A program made the position numbers and the translations under genes. Shown here one piece after another: positions 22,541 to 34,991 of a stretch of DNA of 64,000 nucleotides. Each line of letters begins with the position of its first letter. Position 1 is the first letter of the stretch. Origin of the DNA: Lindgomyces ingoldianus (lineage: Eukaryota; Ascomycota; Dothideomycetes; Pleosporales; Lindgomycetaceae); contig NW_022985167.1 of the NCBI RefSeq assembly GCF_010093535.1, positions 374,309 to 438,308 on the forward strand, written 5' to 3'. Under the pieces are notes generated by a model. That model was not told where the DNA came from and did not search any database. It saw only the letters and a program-made list of their open reading frames with translations.

Positions 22541-25000
22541 TGACGCAACGGAGATTTTGTTTATTCAAAAGGGTAGGCGGAGGGAATTTCTCGATGGATC
22601 CCTTCACCAACTGCCACCACAGGCAACGAGCGCCCCGCTATTGTGGCAGGCTACCACTCCCTCAGGAACTGTTCGAAAAGCTGCGCAAGTATGTCCTATA
22701 CAAGGAGTTCAATCTCAATTCTTTCTGCCTTCGGGTGTCTTGTCACCGAGCAACGATACAGAGAAGATTGACATGACCGCTGCACTAAGGATGACACGCT
22801 GAACTGAAGAGAAGCAACTATATGTTGCACTTTTTGGACCAGGGCTCAATTCATAGTGGCAGAAGATAGTAGAGGCTTTAGGCATTCCTTTTTGCCCCAA
22901 GGACTTAATTGCCAATCTACAAGGAGGCAACTTCCCCCAGTAGGAAGGGCTTGTGACCAAGGGATAACTTGATACAAAGATATATAATTAAACCTAGGAT
23001 ATTCAAGGACATTTTAGAGCTTCCCATGCTCTGAATCTATGTGGAAAGGGAAAGGAAGAGCATTTGAGGCACTCGAAATAGAAAAGCTAATTCAGGAGCA
23101 CTGCGTGCAAACTCGTACCGAACTTTAGCAATTGATGACCCTGATAATTAGAGAGAGCCCTAATAACGTAGAGAAAGTGACGAGAACAAATGTGCACACA
23201 TACACCACAACTATCACGCTCCTCTTACAGTACATCTGGGATGCCGCCATCTCGAAGCCACCTTTCCCTACTCCGCACGACGGAGCTCGATCTCGGTGTC
23301 CTCCCAGTGCTTGACCCTTCGACGACTTCTGCTTCAGCCCGTACACCTGCATTTACATCTGGAGTGGACGAGATAAATACTACTGGATCCGTTCCAAGGT
23401 GAACGAAGACTTCGCCGCAATCTCCCTCAAGAACGCCAAGGCTGACATAAGACAATACATCGCCGTCCTCTTCCTTTGCAATTTCTTTAAAGATTGTGTT
23501 GACGCCGCGTTCAGTATCTAAGGGAAAAAGAATATCAAAACATCTACGGGAGGGACTTTTGCTAAGTTGGCATATGAGGGCCTTGCATGATATAGTCCAG
23601 GAGCAATTTGTTCAAGGGTGGGAGGTGCGATCAACGGGACAAGGTGGGGAAGACGAATTCAAAGAGGATTATATTCCGGTACCTGTTCCAGTCGGCCGCA
23701 AAGGCTTGGGGGCAGGTCCGGTTTGATAAAGACAATTTCTAGGCAATTAGCCGGAAGAACACAGACGCGAGTGGAGACATGGGAAGGTGGAGCTAGAGGA
23801 GGGAAGGCGGAGGAACCGCGGGAGATGGATCCTCGCTATTGGTGGCGGTAGATTTTGGTATGCCTTTGGGGAGTTGTAAGAAACTGGCAAGGGGGTTAGC
23901 AGTGGGGCCTAAAGACTAATTGGAGTGGAGGATGACAATGGCAGAGTTTACGGGTTGACAGATAGAGATAGAGATGACCTTTGCGCGGAGATGAGCATGA
24001 TTGTAACAGTATTTAGTATCCAGCAACGAGTGATCCGCGCCTTTAATTGCTATATGGATTGTCAATTATGTACCTACCTTATAGCCTGTGATAGGTTTGA
24101 AAAGGAGGGCACCTCCTATAGTCTATTGACCGTACATTGGGAGCATTGGGGGAACAGGATATAGCGGAACCTCTACTTGCTAGATCTACACGAAGGAAAT
24201 CGAGACACTGTTTCAAGCCTTAAGTTACTCTCTCCAAGCTGTTCTATGCTTTTGGAATGGTGATCTCACTGTTGGACATGTTTGACACAAGCAAGCAGAA
24301 AGGAGGACTGAGTGTTGTAGATAGGGGCTCATCTACTTATTGGGCTGTTTAGAAGTTAGGATTTGGGGTGGAACTTGGGCACAGGAACGAATGATGGCGA
24401 AGTTGAAGAGTTGAAGTGCGGGCAGAAGTAACCCCTGGTTCGAAAAACATTGTGTGACATTGTCTCGGCGTCTGAAACAGGCTTAGTGATGACGTCGGGC
24501 TGCACAGTTGTGCCGGGGTCTCACAGAAACAGCAAATGCTCAATCGTGTTTTCAAGACGGCAATTGAGATGGAGAACAGCCAGGAAAATTCAATGGCCGA
24601 ATGGCCTGACAGACACAGCAACGGAGGCCATTGTCCACCCTTAGTTCGCCAACGACGAGTCCTCTGGCGTTCTTGACTTCATTGCTTGTTTTCACACTGT
24701 CCCAATGGACTGGAGGCTTAGCAAAGCTTAGCATTTATTAGCTTGGGACCCTTGGAGATCTTCGGTTCAGCTGCCTTGATTCTCGCCCGCCTTATCCCCA
24801 GCCTCCCAACTGTCGCTGTGCCTTTCGTATGTCGCGGCCTGTCGGCAACGCTCTAGCACTGGTTGGATGTAGCCGAACCATTGTTCAGCCATTTTGCGTT
24901 GCGCGTTTTCATTTCCGGCTCTCGCCTTTTAAGTGCAGCTTGCACCACCGCGATCAGCCCAAGCTTCAACTCATTCCCCTGGACTCAACATCTTCCAATA
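22541..25000. other. Gene-poor region before the C2-domain gene
   Basis: The only protein-like patch lies on the reverse strand at 23225-23510: after a possible acceptor (CCCTTAG) the frame reads GVNTIFKEIAKEEDGDVLS, then GDCGEVFVHLGTDPVVF, and continues for about 95 codons to a stop. I recognise no family. It may be a gene fragment or an exon of an orphan gene. The rest shows scattered stops and no RNA gene. The last few hundred bases hold the promoter of the gene at 25001. Confidence 0.35.
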
Positions 25001-26879
25001 ATGTCTGAGGAGAAAGAGCACCAAGAAGCTCCGGCTATCAATGGCAACACACCTTATGTCGCGACCAAGACGGAGGGCAGCAGCGATCAGGCTCAACCTT
25101 CAGAGAAGCCACAAAAGCAACGAATGGAATCGGGGAAACAAAAGGGCCCAGCTGGCGGATTCGACAGCACCCCCATACCCCGAGCGCCGCCTGGCTACAC
25201 AGTCAAGATCACCTTCCATCGCGCGACGAACCTCCCAGTCGCAGACATTAATACGATCTCCTCCGATCCCTACATCCTCGCGCAGGTAGATACGGGTCTC
25301 GTGATGCGACATAAGGAAGACCCCCCGCTGGTATTGCGAACAAAGACAATTCGCCAGAACACAAATCCAGAATGGGAGACAGAGTGGGTATTGGCTAATA
25401 TCCCATCCTCGGGGTTCAAAATGAAGTGCCGCATCTACGACGAAGACCCTGCCGATCACGATGACCGTCTTGGCAATGTTCACGTCGATGTCGGCCCGAT
25501 AAATGAGAATTGGCCTGGGATAAAAGATCAAGAGTACCCGGTGAAGAAGCGGATGGGAAGCAAGCGTGCATATTTGCTGCGCAGTTTGGCTGTCTGCTTT
25601 GGAAAGGTCGAGCACATGAACGGCCATCTGTGGGTTAGTGTTGAGGTGCTCGGGAAGACCCAGGACGAGAATGGTGGGCGTGCATACACAATTGGTCCTC
25701 AATACTGGATACGACATTACTCGCCGCTGCTGGGACGGATCTTGGGACAAAAGACGCCCGGCGAGAACGAGAGTTCGGGGACTGGCAAACCCGGGGCTTC
25801 GAAATACAAGTATGTTCTCACTAGCAGCTTACTCGCAGACCCTAACAACATGTAGTTTCCAAGCGAACCAAATGCAGCTCCGCGGGCCGGTTCCCGATGC
25901 CATGTACCACCGCTATGTTGAATTCAAGCCTTTCGTAAAGGCAATGTTTACATCTAAGGGCGTCAGGGGCTACATTCTATCGAAAGCGCTACACCACCAG
26001 CATGCGCGCGTTTACAACTTCGATTCCAATACTGAATACGAGGTGTTCCAGGAGCCGTGCAGAGAGTTCACACAGAAGTTCCTCGATCTAGTGCATCATG
26101 ATCAAGGTGGGCGCATATTTACTTACGTCCTAACCCTCGACTCCCTCTTTCGCTTTACGGAAACCGGTAAAGAATTCGGTATCGACATGTTGTCGAAACA
26201 CACCATGCATAGCGACGTATCCACGTACATAGCGTTTTCTGGTGAATTCTTCATCCGGCGTCTTAAACATAAATATCGCGAGCCACCCGAGGAGGGCGGT
26301 CACAACAAAGCGCATCCTCCAGACGAGATCTCTGACGGTCCTCCAAACGACGAGCCGAAGAAAGACCCAGGGTACTATGAGCTAGTGATCGACAATGACT
26401 CCGGCACGTACAGGCCGAACGCCAAGCTTCTCCCGGAGCTAAAAACCTTCTTTGAACATAACTTCCCGGGTCTCCATGTCATCACTCTAGATTGCCAAGC
26501 GGATGAGGAGAAAATGGGCGAGATGAAGGAGCAGCAGCGCGAGCGGAAGAAGAAGGAGGGTGATCATATTGTCTACACACAGATATCCCGCACGAGCTCA
26601 ATGAGTAGTAGTGACGTTGAGGAGTTAGACCGTATGGAGCAGGCTGGTCAGATGTCGGAGCGACACCTCAGACACACAATAAAGAGAGAGGCAGGTGCGA
26701 AGATAGATGCAGCAAAGTTCCATTTGAAAGATTATAAACCCAGTAAAAATCGCGAGGGATGGAGAGGTTCAAAACACCAGCCTGGGCAGGATGATGAGGC
26801 TGTTAAGACGGCGAGGGAAAACCATGAACAAGCGGGAGAGGCTTCAACTTCTAAAGAGAAGAAGGAGGATTCAAGGTAG
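25001..26879 (+). CDS. C2-domain protein, fungal-specific
   Basis: Two exons (25001-25809, 25856-26879) encode 610 residues. After a disordered N-terminus comes a C2 domain starting GYTVKITFHRATNLPVADIN (about residue 65), with SSDPYILAQVD, NPEWETEWVLANIP and an acidic loop YDEDPADHDDRLG that supplies candidate calcium-binding aspartates. The centre (about 270-430) is a fungal conserved region without a name (FKPFVKAMFTSKGVRGYIL, YEVFQEPCREFTQKFLDLV). The C-terminal 150 residues are charged and probably helical (RERKKKEGDHIVY). The start is the first ATG in frame, since the longer open frame upstream begins only with TTG. Likely a membrane- or lipid-associated cytosolic protein; function unknown. 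Confidence 0.82.
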
Positions 26880-27210
26880 TATATCTAGAGAGGTTCTTTT
26901 TCTCTTCAATGTCTAGTTTTCATTTAGTGCGTTTATTTTGCGGGCTTTCTTGGAAGATTTGTTTGGGCGAGCATTGTGTAGCAGATGAACAAGTTTGGCT
27001 TGACTTGGACTTTCTTTGGACATTTCCTTCTCTGCGATACCCGCGATTTCATTGGCAATGCGCATCACTTGCATCTTTCCTCCGGCTACCTACAAGCCCA
27101 GTCTTAATGCGTAGCTTCGCTTCACAGCGTCTCTTTAATCCCATCACACTGTATCAAATAAATACAAATAAACCCAATCCCCTCACTCCCACAAGCGAGC
27201 AACTAGCGCT

Positions 27211-27812
27211 TCAATACTCACTCATAATTTTCTCATCACCGATCCGTCCTGAGAATAACACCGTCCTCCTCTTGATGCGCCAAATCCCGCTGGCGCCTTG
27301 CACACCCTCGTAGTCGCCGTCTTTCGCATCGAAACAAACAAGCTCGTCGACATAGCGGCCGTATGCGGAGAGCACTTTGCCTTGATGGGGCCCCTGACCT
27401 AGATGATTGCCGATGAAGTAGGTGACTGCGTTTGCCGTCTTGCCGTCTTGGCCGAATATAATTGTTTGGGTAGTTAGGTCGTGATGTGTGCGAATTGGGC
27501 CTAGCCTATATATATCCATTATTAGGGGATGCTGGTGAACGTCTAACTAACGTGATGTGCGTGTGACTTTGTTTCAATTGGAAGCCGCCAGGGGCAGGGT
27601 AGGGACAGATAGGGCCAGGTTGAGGTTTACCTTTTTATAATAGCATCTCTAACAGTATCCACGCCCTTCATGTCAGTGTTGAAGGGATAGTTTGCGACAA
27701 CGCCGGGCACAAAGACTTTGTCGAGCAGGTCGAAGATCTTGGTGTCCAGCGCTTCGCAGTAGCGCGAGAGGACGTTGCGGATTGCGAGGTGGTCGTGCAT
27801 GTTGACTGCCAT
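27211..27812 (-). CDS. SnoaL-like domain protein
   Basis: Two exons (27631-27812, 27211-27505) give 158 residues, the size of a single SnoaL/NTF2-like fold. The N-terminal helix region LAIRNVLSRYCEALDTKIFD and VFVPGVVANYPFN, the central HHDLTTQTIIF strand and the C-terminal SGIWRIKRRTVLF strand are typical of the polyketide cyclase-like/aromatic-ring-hydroxylase-beta family. Members include cyclases, dehydratases and proteins without known activity, so no reaction is assigned. The gene converges on the C2-domain gene (332 bp between stops). The donor is GTAAAC and phase 2 agrees. Confidence 0.8.
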
Positions 27813-29706
27813 TTTAAAGGTGGAATGGACTACACGCAGGGAAGAGGGAGAGGGTGCCTTGAAGGAATTCGGCCTTGGAAGATCAGATGGGTTTCTGAGT
27901 AGTGAGTAGTATAGAGTAATAGAGCGTGATGCAAGGTGCGGAGTTGATCGGAACCCCATGACCGACGTGTGACGGAATTGGACGCGGATACGATGACCTC
28001 TCCACAGGAGGTTTCCCTCCATATGCCACAGCACGATTTACTTTCAGGGTTGGCTTCCACATCCTAGATTGTAAGAGGTTTTAATGTCGACCGTGTGGGA
28101 GTGTCTAATCCGCGCCGCGTGGGCTAACTGCTTTCGAAGTGGCTTGGAAGCCTAAGGAGAATTCGGTATGAACACTCGTTTGACTTTATCCTCAATTCAA
28201 AGGCTTGCACTTGTTTCTGTGGGCAACTTCTACTATTAGCGATGGAAAATACGACCTTCCGAAAACGGCAGGCTTCTGGAAATGGGCCTTGTCTGCGAGC
28301 GCGTGGAAACCCCGAATTGAAGCGTGCCTGTCGTTATTCATCAGACCTCATCTCCTTACCAAGTCACCATTCAATAGCTCCTCCGTACAGCATCGCGGTT
28401 TAACATAGCCATCTTTGTATCCCCGCTGCGCATAATGCGTGTACTTTTCCTTTCTCGACTCCCTTCTCTAGAGGTACCACGCTTTCATCAATCTCAACAG
28501 TATTCAGTACCACATCGCAATGCCCTTTTCAGAGAAGTAAGAACCCCATGAACAAATATCCCTTTACAATGGCCCAAGCTATCCATGAATGGAGCCAAGT
28601 GCAACCTTCCGTCAACCAGGTATCCGGAAAGGAGCAAATGAGCAAGCTCTCAGGAGGCCTTGGTGCGACACAAGGACATCTCTGTGGCCCATGGCAACGC
28701 AAGGTACGCCCATGTCAGATGTATCAGCATTCTTCGATTGAGGCACGTTGGAAGCAGCCCATTGGTTTGGGACCTAATGTCGGTAGAGACTCGGGCGGCT
28801 GCGAGGTGCTTGCTTTGTCGGCTGTGGAAGTCATGCATGCAGGTGCTGCTGAAAACTGCTCGCCAGGAGTCGGAACAGAATGAGGTCATGCAGCATTGAT
28901 GGTACCTGGAAAACATTCAACTGTCAGACCGCGAGAAGGATAGAAATATGATTGCCAGCTTGATCAGATCGGAGAATTGCGCAAACATGCAAGACGGGAG
29001 GCACTCAAGGAAATCCTTTAATCACGTGGTGCGCTAGCACTAGTGATGATTTTCTAAAGAGGTCTCAGCAAGCAAGCTTCAAGTATCTCGGAGTATATGG
29101 GTGAAAGGTAGCTATGTGCCATCCTCGTTTCCATGTATACCATTGCTAATTGAGCTAGGCAGAAGCATTTTGTTATTGCTCATAGACTCGGACTTTGGAG
29201 AACCTTGAGCCGAGTCTTGTACAGACAAAATTTGAGTGGCACGGTGACAAAGTACAACACCCGTTCTTGTACGCCCTTTTCATCCCTTGAGCCGTTCCCT
29301 ACATCAGCATCTGCCCGCCCCGTTGGCAGCGCGGGAGACTGCATAGTTGCGGACTTGAGCCTCAGACCACGCAAAATTTCATCAAAAATGGAGAGAACAC
29401 TCAATACAGTCCTTCTGTAACGACGCCTAAACAATCCCATGGCTAGCAGCCCAGTGACATATCTTCACCGTCCAATTACAGACCCTGCTCATTAAGGGCC
29501 TACCGACTCATCGCTCGGCGTGTCCAGAACCCCAAATCGATTCTCGGGACTAAGGTGATCACTTTTTTCCTGCCAAGCTTCTGCTGGTGTATAAATCACC
29601 CGTGAGCGAGCTCACCGACATATCAATACCACACTCTCCTTACTACATTACTCGACACTCACACAACACCTCAACATAACGCTTCAAAATCCCGTACCAA
29701 CCTAAC
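27813..29706. other. Intergenic with promoters of SnoaL-like and MFS genes
   Basis: This 1.9 kb between divergent start codons contains only short unsupported frames. A TATA-like box lies near its right end (29590-29596). No repeat or RNA gene was seen. Confidence 0.5.
29590..29596 (+). promoter_or_regulatory. TATA-like box of the MFS transporter gene
   Basis: TATAAAT lies about 110 bp before the start codon, in a position suiting a fungal core promoter. The leader that follows is rich in CA and CT. Confidence 0.45.
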
Positions 29707-31624
29707 ATGGAGCTTCCGCAAAAACCACTTCCGTTCCTACCAGAGGAGGGCAATATCAGTCCTTCGGACCACCCGAAGGTAGCTGAGACCAGCTTCGACG
29801 GGATGTGTTCTGTAGATCCAATCGCTCTTGGGTTTAATCAAAAAACTACACGTCGGCTCCGCCGAAAGATTGACTATTGCCTGATTCCGTTCCTGGCCCT
29901 CCTATATCTGTAAGTCATTCCTCACGATGCTTTTTATGTTACGCTGGCTGAAATTCCCCTAGGCTGAGTTTCCTTGATCGCTCTAACATTGGTAATGCCC
30001 GCTTGGCTGGTCTTGAAAAGGACCTCAAGATGGAGGGTCTCCAATACAATGTGAGAGAAAACATTCGCCTTCTTCGGAATGCTCCAGCTGCTAACCACGA
30101 AATAGAATGCTCTGGCCATATTCTTCCCGTTCTACGTTCTCGCAGAAATTCCATCTAACTTGATGATGAAACGTCTCCGACCGAGCATTTGGATTCCGAC
30201 CATTATGGTAGCCTGGGGAACCATGTGCTGCCTTATGGGCGTGGTCAGGAGTTACCGTGGACTGCTAGCTATTCGTGCCGCTCTCGGTGTCGCTGAGGGT
30301 GGACTATTCCCAGGCATCACCTTCTAGTAAGTTTACACAAACCAAAATCCGGGTTTCAATCTAGGAAATAAGATATTAACATTACACACACAGTATCACC
30401 ATGTGGTACCAGCGCCACGAATGTGGTCTCCGTATGGCCATCTTCTTCTCTGCTGCCACTGCTGCAGGCGCCTTCGGAGGGTTGCTCGCCCGTGCTATTG
30501 TCGAACTGAATGGCCACCATGATCTTAGTGGTTGGTCTTGGATCTTCATCATCGAAGGAGCTATTACTGTGCTAATTGGTGTGTCTTACTGTCCTCGACC
30601 CCTCGTGGCTTTTCTGTGTAGCGTGTTCTTTCAATAAATGCGTTGCACAATCAACGGCGCACCTCGAGCTAACACATGTGATTTCAGCAATCGTCGCATA
30701 CTTTGTCATGCACGACTACCCTGATACGGCTAAGTTTCTCACTCCAGTTGAGCGTCACGAAGTGAAGCGCCGTTTGGAAGTCGATAATCGATACCTCGAT
30801 GACAAGTACCAGTTTAAGTACTTCACTGACGCCGTATGCGACTGGAAAATATGGGTCCACATGTTCATCACCATCGGAATATTCTCCCCGCTCTACTCAT
30901 TCTCACTGTTCATGCCAACCATCATCAAAGGTCTTGGTTACAAAGACAACGCTGCGCAGCTGATGACCGTACCTCCATATGTTGTGGCCTGCTTATTCTG
31001 CATCGCTGGAGGTTGGGCTGCGGATAAGCATTGTCAGAGGGGTATCTACATGATCGGATTCAACCTATTGGCGCAAGTCCGACCTTTCCTTTCTCAACTA
31101 TTTTAGCCTTGTGCCTCCTTCAACGCTCACCGCTTCTCCTGACATCACCTGCCCAATATACAGATCACTAATCCCTACACCACAGCATCATTGGTTTCAT
31201 CCTTCAAATCGCCTCGTCATCGCACAATGTCAAATACCTCGGTACTTTCTTCGCCGCCGCCGGCATTTACCCCAACGTTCCACAATGCGTTGCTTGGAAT
31301 GGTAATAATATCGGCGGATCTACCAAACGCGCTGTCGGCATCGCTATGCAAGTTGGCTTTGGCAACCTTGGTGGCGTGCTCTCTGGATTTACATACACTG
31401 TCTATGATGCTCCAAAATATGAACGTGGACACGGCACAGTCATCGGTCTCCTCGCTATGTCCACAATTCTGTCAGTTTTCATGAGACATTGGCTCCGCCG
31501 CGAGAATCGAAAACGCGATCATGAGGATGCCAGGGTCAACCATGGAAGTTGCTGGCCAGTGGCGGACATGTTTGCGCAGCGTGAATTAGGGGATTCTGCT
31601 GGCTTTTTCCGGTATACTATCTAG
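29707..31624 (+). CDS. MFS transporter, allantoate permease (Dal5)-like anion:cation symporter
   Basis: Six exons (29707-29909, 29963-30050, 30106-30326, 30394-30578, 30688-31072, 31186-31624) encode 506 residues. Family marks include the RRKIDYCLIPFLALLYLLSF start of helix 1, LDRSNIGNARLAGL after it, AEIPSNLMMKRLRPSIW and GVAEGGLFPG in the N-half, GWSWIFIIEGAITVLIAIVA in the middle and the YPNVPQCVAWNGNNIGGSTK loop in the C-half. This ACS subfamily takes up organic anions, vitamins or allantoate at the plasma membrane; the substrate is unknown. The fifth intron appears to be GC-AG, with donor GCAAGT at 31073, the only choice that keeps phase 2 and the conserved reading. The other introns are standard GT-AG. 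Confidence 0.9.
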
Positions 31625-32788
31625 TTGCGTTATAGAGTCTTCTCGGGTCTTTTTTCCTGCTCTCCTGGCAGCCCTGATCCTTTCCCTCCTAAACGAGATT
31701 CCGGCTGAAGGATTGCTAGGGGAGCCACTATTAATAGAGACTAGGCAATTCTTATAGAATAGGGTATAGCAATGCAAAGCGCAGATGTGCTGCTTGCTTC
31801 GCTTTGCTGTATGGACGAGGCTATTTAGTCAAATAACTTATCAAGCGTCTTTAGATACAGGTTCAGTTATAGTAGATCTGGCTTAGGGTCTTGTTGTATC
31901 CTTCCTGACTTGAAGACGGCCCTATTGATTATTGTTGTTTGATTTTATAACAGATTTAAGCGTTACATGGTAGGTTTACCATCATGCAGCTGGTGTCTAG
32001 AGCCTTACCCGCCTCAATTGTTGAGAGCTAGGATGCTTCCGCATGCCTAATTCCATAATTATGGGCTTACTAGCATCTGTATTGCATTCTATCCATTCTA
32101 TACACCTCCTGGACATGGTTGAAGCGTGTAGCGGTAAACGAAGTTTGTGCCCTTGTATGTGGAAAGTGCTTTCGTTCGGGACTTAGGAGACCTGCGGAAC
32201 ACTGGGCAATGCGAGCGTGATTCGAAATCACAAGACGTTGAGTATGTTGGATATGGGATGCGAGAACGATATGAGAGCACTAGACTAAGGCGCATGAGTT
32301 AGGATCACTATTTAGACCTACGCTATTGGGAAACCCTGAAGTTATAACATGTTAATGGCTCACTTGGGATAGCTTTGGTTCAGCCGGCTCGTCCTTGGAA
32401 TCCTGGCAGGCTTTGTTGGGTGAAATTGATATGCCTTCGCTTGTTTAATATCAGAGTTTGCTGACTCGATATCGTGTCTTCGTCTGCTAAAAGTGGATCG
32501 CATGAGGTTGTTTGGAAATGGAAACAGAATGCATTAAGAGCACGCGTAGAATATTTCTGATGTGCTGGATTGTATGGGCTGATGCGTGTATTTCGAATAT
32601 CGGCTGTCCTCCTTCGCGCGCGGCGACCTGAGGAGAGCACGACTTTACTTCTGCGAGCAACCGATAGCCACACTGTGTAGAACTTGACTTGGAGTGAAGA
32701 GATACTGTATAATCATGCTATGGTAGGGAGATGAGTGGAATAAGCCTCAAGCATTATGCAAGCAGGAGGAAGAGACGGAAAGAACCGA
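31625..32788. other. AT-rich intergenic DNA, convergent 3' flanks
   Basis: This 1.16 kb lies between the stops of the MFS and DUF2235 genes. Sequence is AT-rich in its first half with many stops in all frames, and I see no gene, RNA or clear repeat. Confidence 0.5.
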
Positions 32789-34991
32789 CTACCTCGCACC
32801 AAGGAACATCCCTTGCGGCCCATTTGGGGCAAGACACAAAGGCCTCATACCCTCTCCATTCGTCTTCCTCCTCTCGGGCGGCTCGGCACGTATGTAGACT
32901 TCTCCGATTGCATCATGTTCTTCTCTATGAACCCGCCATTTTCCCATGCCAAGTTCATTTGGTGCCTTCCTTACCCCTCTCCCTCCCCCTCCAACAATCA
33001 AGTTCCCTGGTCTATAACCCGAATCTGCTTCCATTCTTCTAATGACGCTAGAATGGATTACTGCGCTTTCGGGAATGTCGCGAACTTCACCTTTAGGTAA
33101 TGGCCAGGTTATGCTTTTCCAAGACCCGTCTTCTTGCAAGTCCATACGTCGGAAGGGAAGGTATTCCATAATGTTCCAGGAAATGACCGAAAGCTTGGAG
33201 GCACCGTTGTGAAATTGGAGCACATCGTGGATTTTACCGCAGGTAGCAGCATCGCGCAGAATCCTGTGGAAATTGGTGTTGTGCCAGCGATGATGATGCG
33301 TAGCTAAGGTACTCTCTTCTTCACTGACCCTGATGGTGGGCTCGCCTAGTCGATAGCCGAGCGTGGACACTTCACGTTCGGGGCTGGGAGAGGCCGGATC
33401 AATTTCGATTGTCGGCACCGGATAAAGAGTTGCACGTTGTGGCTCGGGTTCTTGAGTGGGTTCCTCATGGCTGCAATTAAGTATGCGGAGTTTGACGTTG
33501 TCGAAGGAGAGACCTGCACGTTGAGCCTCACGAACCATCCAGACAAGAGGAACATGGCTTAGGGCGGAGTCTTCTCCCGGGCCAAGAGGCCAACCACCTC
33601 CAATATCCTATCATTATTAGTGGGGTCTTGGAGGAGCAGTGGACAAATGGCGCTTACAGCGTGACACCCCGCAAACCACACTTCTTGAATGTCTTGTTCA
33701 TCTTCCCCGTCTGAGTCTGAGTCATCGTGGCGTTGGATTGCTGTCAATGAGATATTGGAGATTGAAGACGCGGCGGATACCGGATGGGACACATCGGAAA
33801 GAGAAATCCCAGGACTTAAGTTTCGAATTCCTGCCGTTTCTGAGTGATCACGATACCGCTCAGGGACTACCAGCGTATCCCGCCTGCCTGACGGGTACCA
33901 CTGGCCCACGTCAGACGGCTTACGTCCTCTAGTTTGCTCTTCATGCTCAGCATCATGAGTTCCCCCTGAACTCAGATAACAGTGATGTTTACAGCGACGC
34001 TTGTACTTGTGTGATTTGTTTGGTTTCATCTCCGAGATTAAGTCTTGTCGAAATTTCGCTCGGCGCTCATCAATTGCGACAGCATGGCGAATGACCTTGG
34101 CAGAGCTTCGAGCTGTGTATGGAAACTTGCTTCTCTGCATCCATGCATTCTCGAACTTCGGCACGCTGTTTACTGTGTCGAAAAGACCAAGGAAGCGTAT
34201 GCGACGGACAGGCCGGCTGAAGGTTTCCCTGAATGCGCACATAAAGTCTAGGAGGTACTTCTTCTGTGCTTTTTCTTCGGCGCTGCGTTCTTGGCGGCAT
34301 TGCCATTTCTGGAATGTCTTCCAAGCAAAACTGCACATCTCCTCATTTCCAGCCTGCTTTGGTTAGTCGTGGGCCGTAACGAAGTAGATCTACTTACTGA
34401 TAGAAGGCCAACATGATCCAACATCTCAGCGAGGAACCGAGCAGTGTATGCACCACGGGAGAACCCGAAGAGATATATGTCATCCCCAGGTAAATAGTAT
34501 CGCATTAAGAACTACCGAGCGTCTTATTAGCGCAGCCGTTGGGGCTGAGAAGCATTATACTCGCCTTATACCCTCCCATCACATGTGCGTCGAATGAAGT
34601 ACCTAGTTTACTAGCGATTAATGTGATGCCAGATCAAGGATGAAGTGTCCAACATACCTACCGCGCTGTCTTTAGCCTTCTGGTACCAGGATTTCAGCCT
34701 GTCAAAGCGACTGGTATGCGACAATGATTTGGTAATAACATATGTTCCAATTCCTGGCTGATAATAGTGGAATTGGTCATTATCGTTGCGATCCAACATA
34801 CGGTAAATCTTGAGAATGTTTGAATCTGCATCAGTACCGGAGAATTTATTTCCAGTTCCGTCAAAGCAGAGGATGAACTTCTTCCTTCTTTGGTGTCGCT
34901 GCACAGTAATGACGGACTCCATCTCTTCCTGCTGGATTTGTTGATGCTCTTCAAATGAAGTGCTAGAAAGATCGAGGTTTTGAGGAGCCAT
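32789..34991 (-). CDS. DUF2235 (Tle1-like) alpha/beta hydrolase
   Basis: Five exons (34658-34991, 34565-34602, 34398-34511, 33658-34353, 32789-33607) encode 666 residues. The N-terminal catalytic region carries [17 protein letters not shown] (residues about 36-52), the HVMGGYK segment, and [11 protein letters not shown], which contains the GxSxG nucleophile elbow; [12 protein letters not shown] and [17 protein letters not shown] supply the expected acid and base. The domain is shared with bacterial type VI phospholipase effectors (Tle1); fungal proteins of this family are common but uncharacterised. A charged, Ser-rich insert (about residues 260-385) splits the fold. The start is the only ATG, because the longer frame upstream begins with TTG. 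Intron 2 appears to be GC-AG (AAG|GCGAGT). No targeting signal was seen. Confidence 0.88.

Noticed and set aside
24863..25000. 46-residue N-terminal extension of the C2-domain protein
   Set aside because: It opens with TTG, not ATG, and its sequence is unlike the rest; the ATG at 25001 is preferred.
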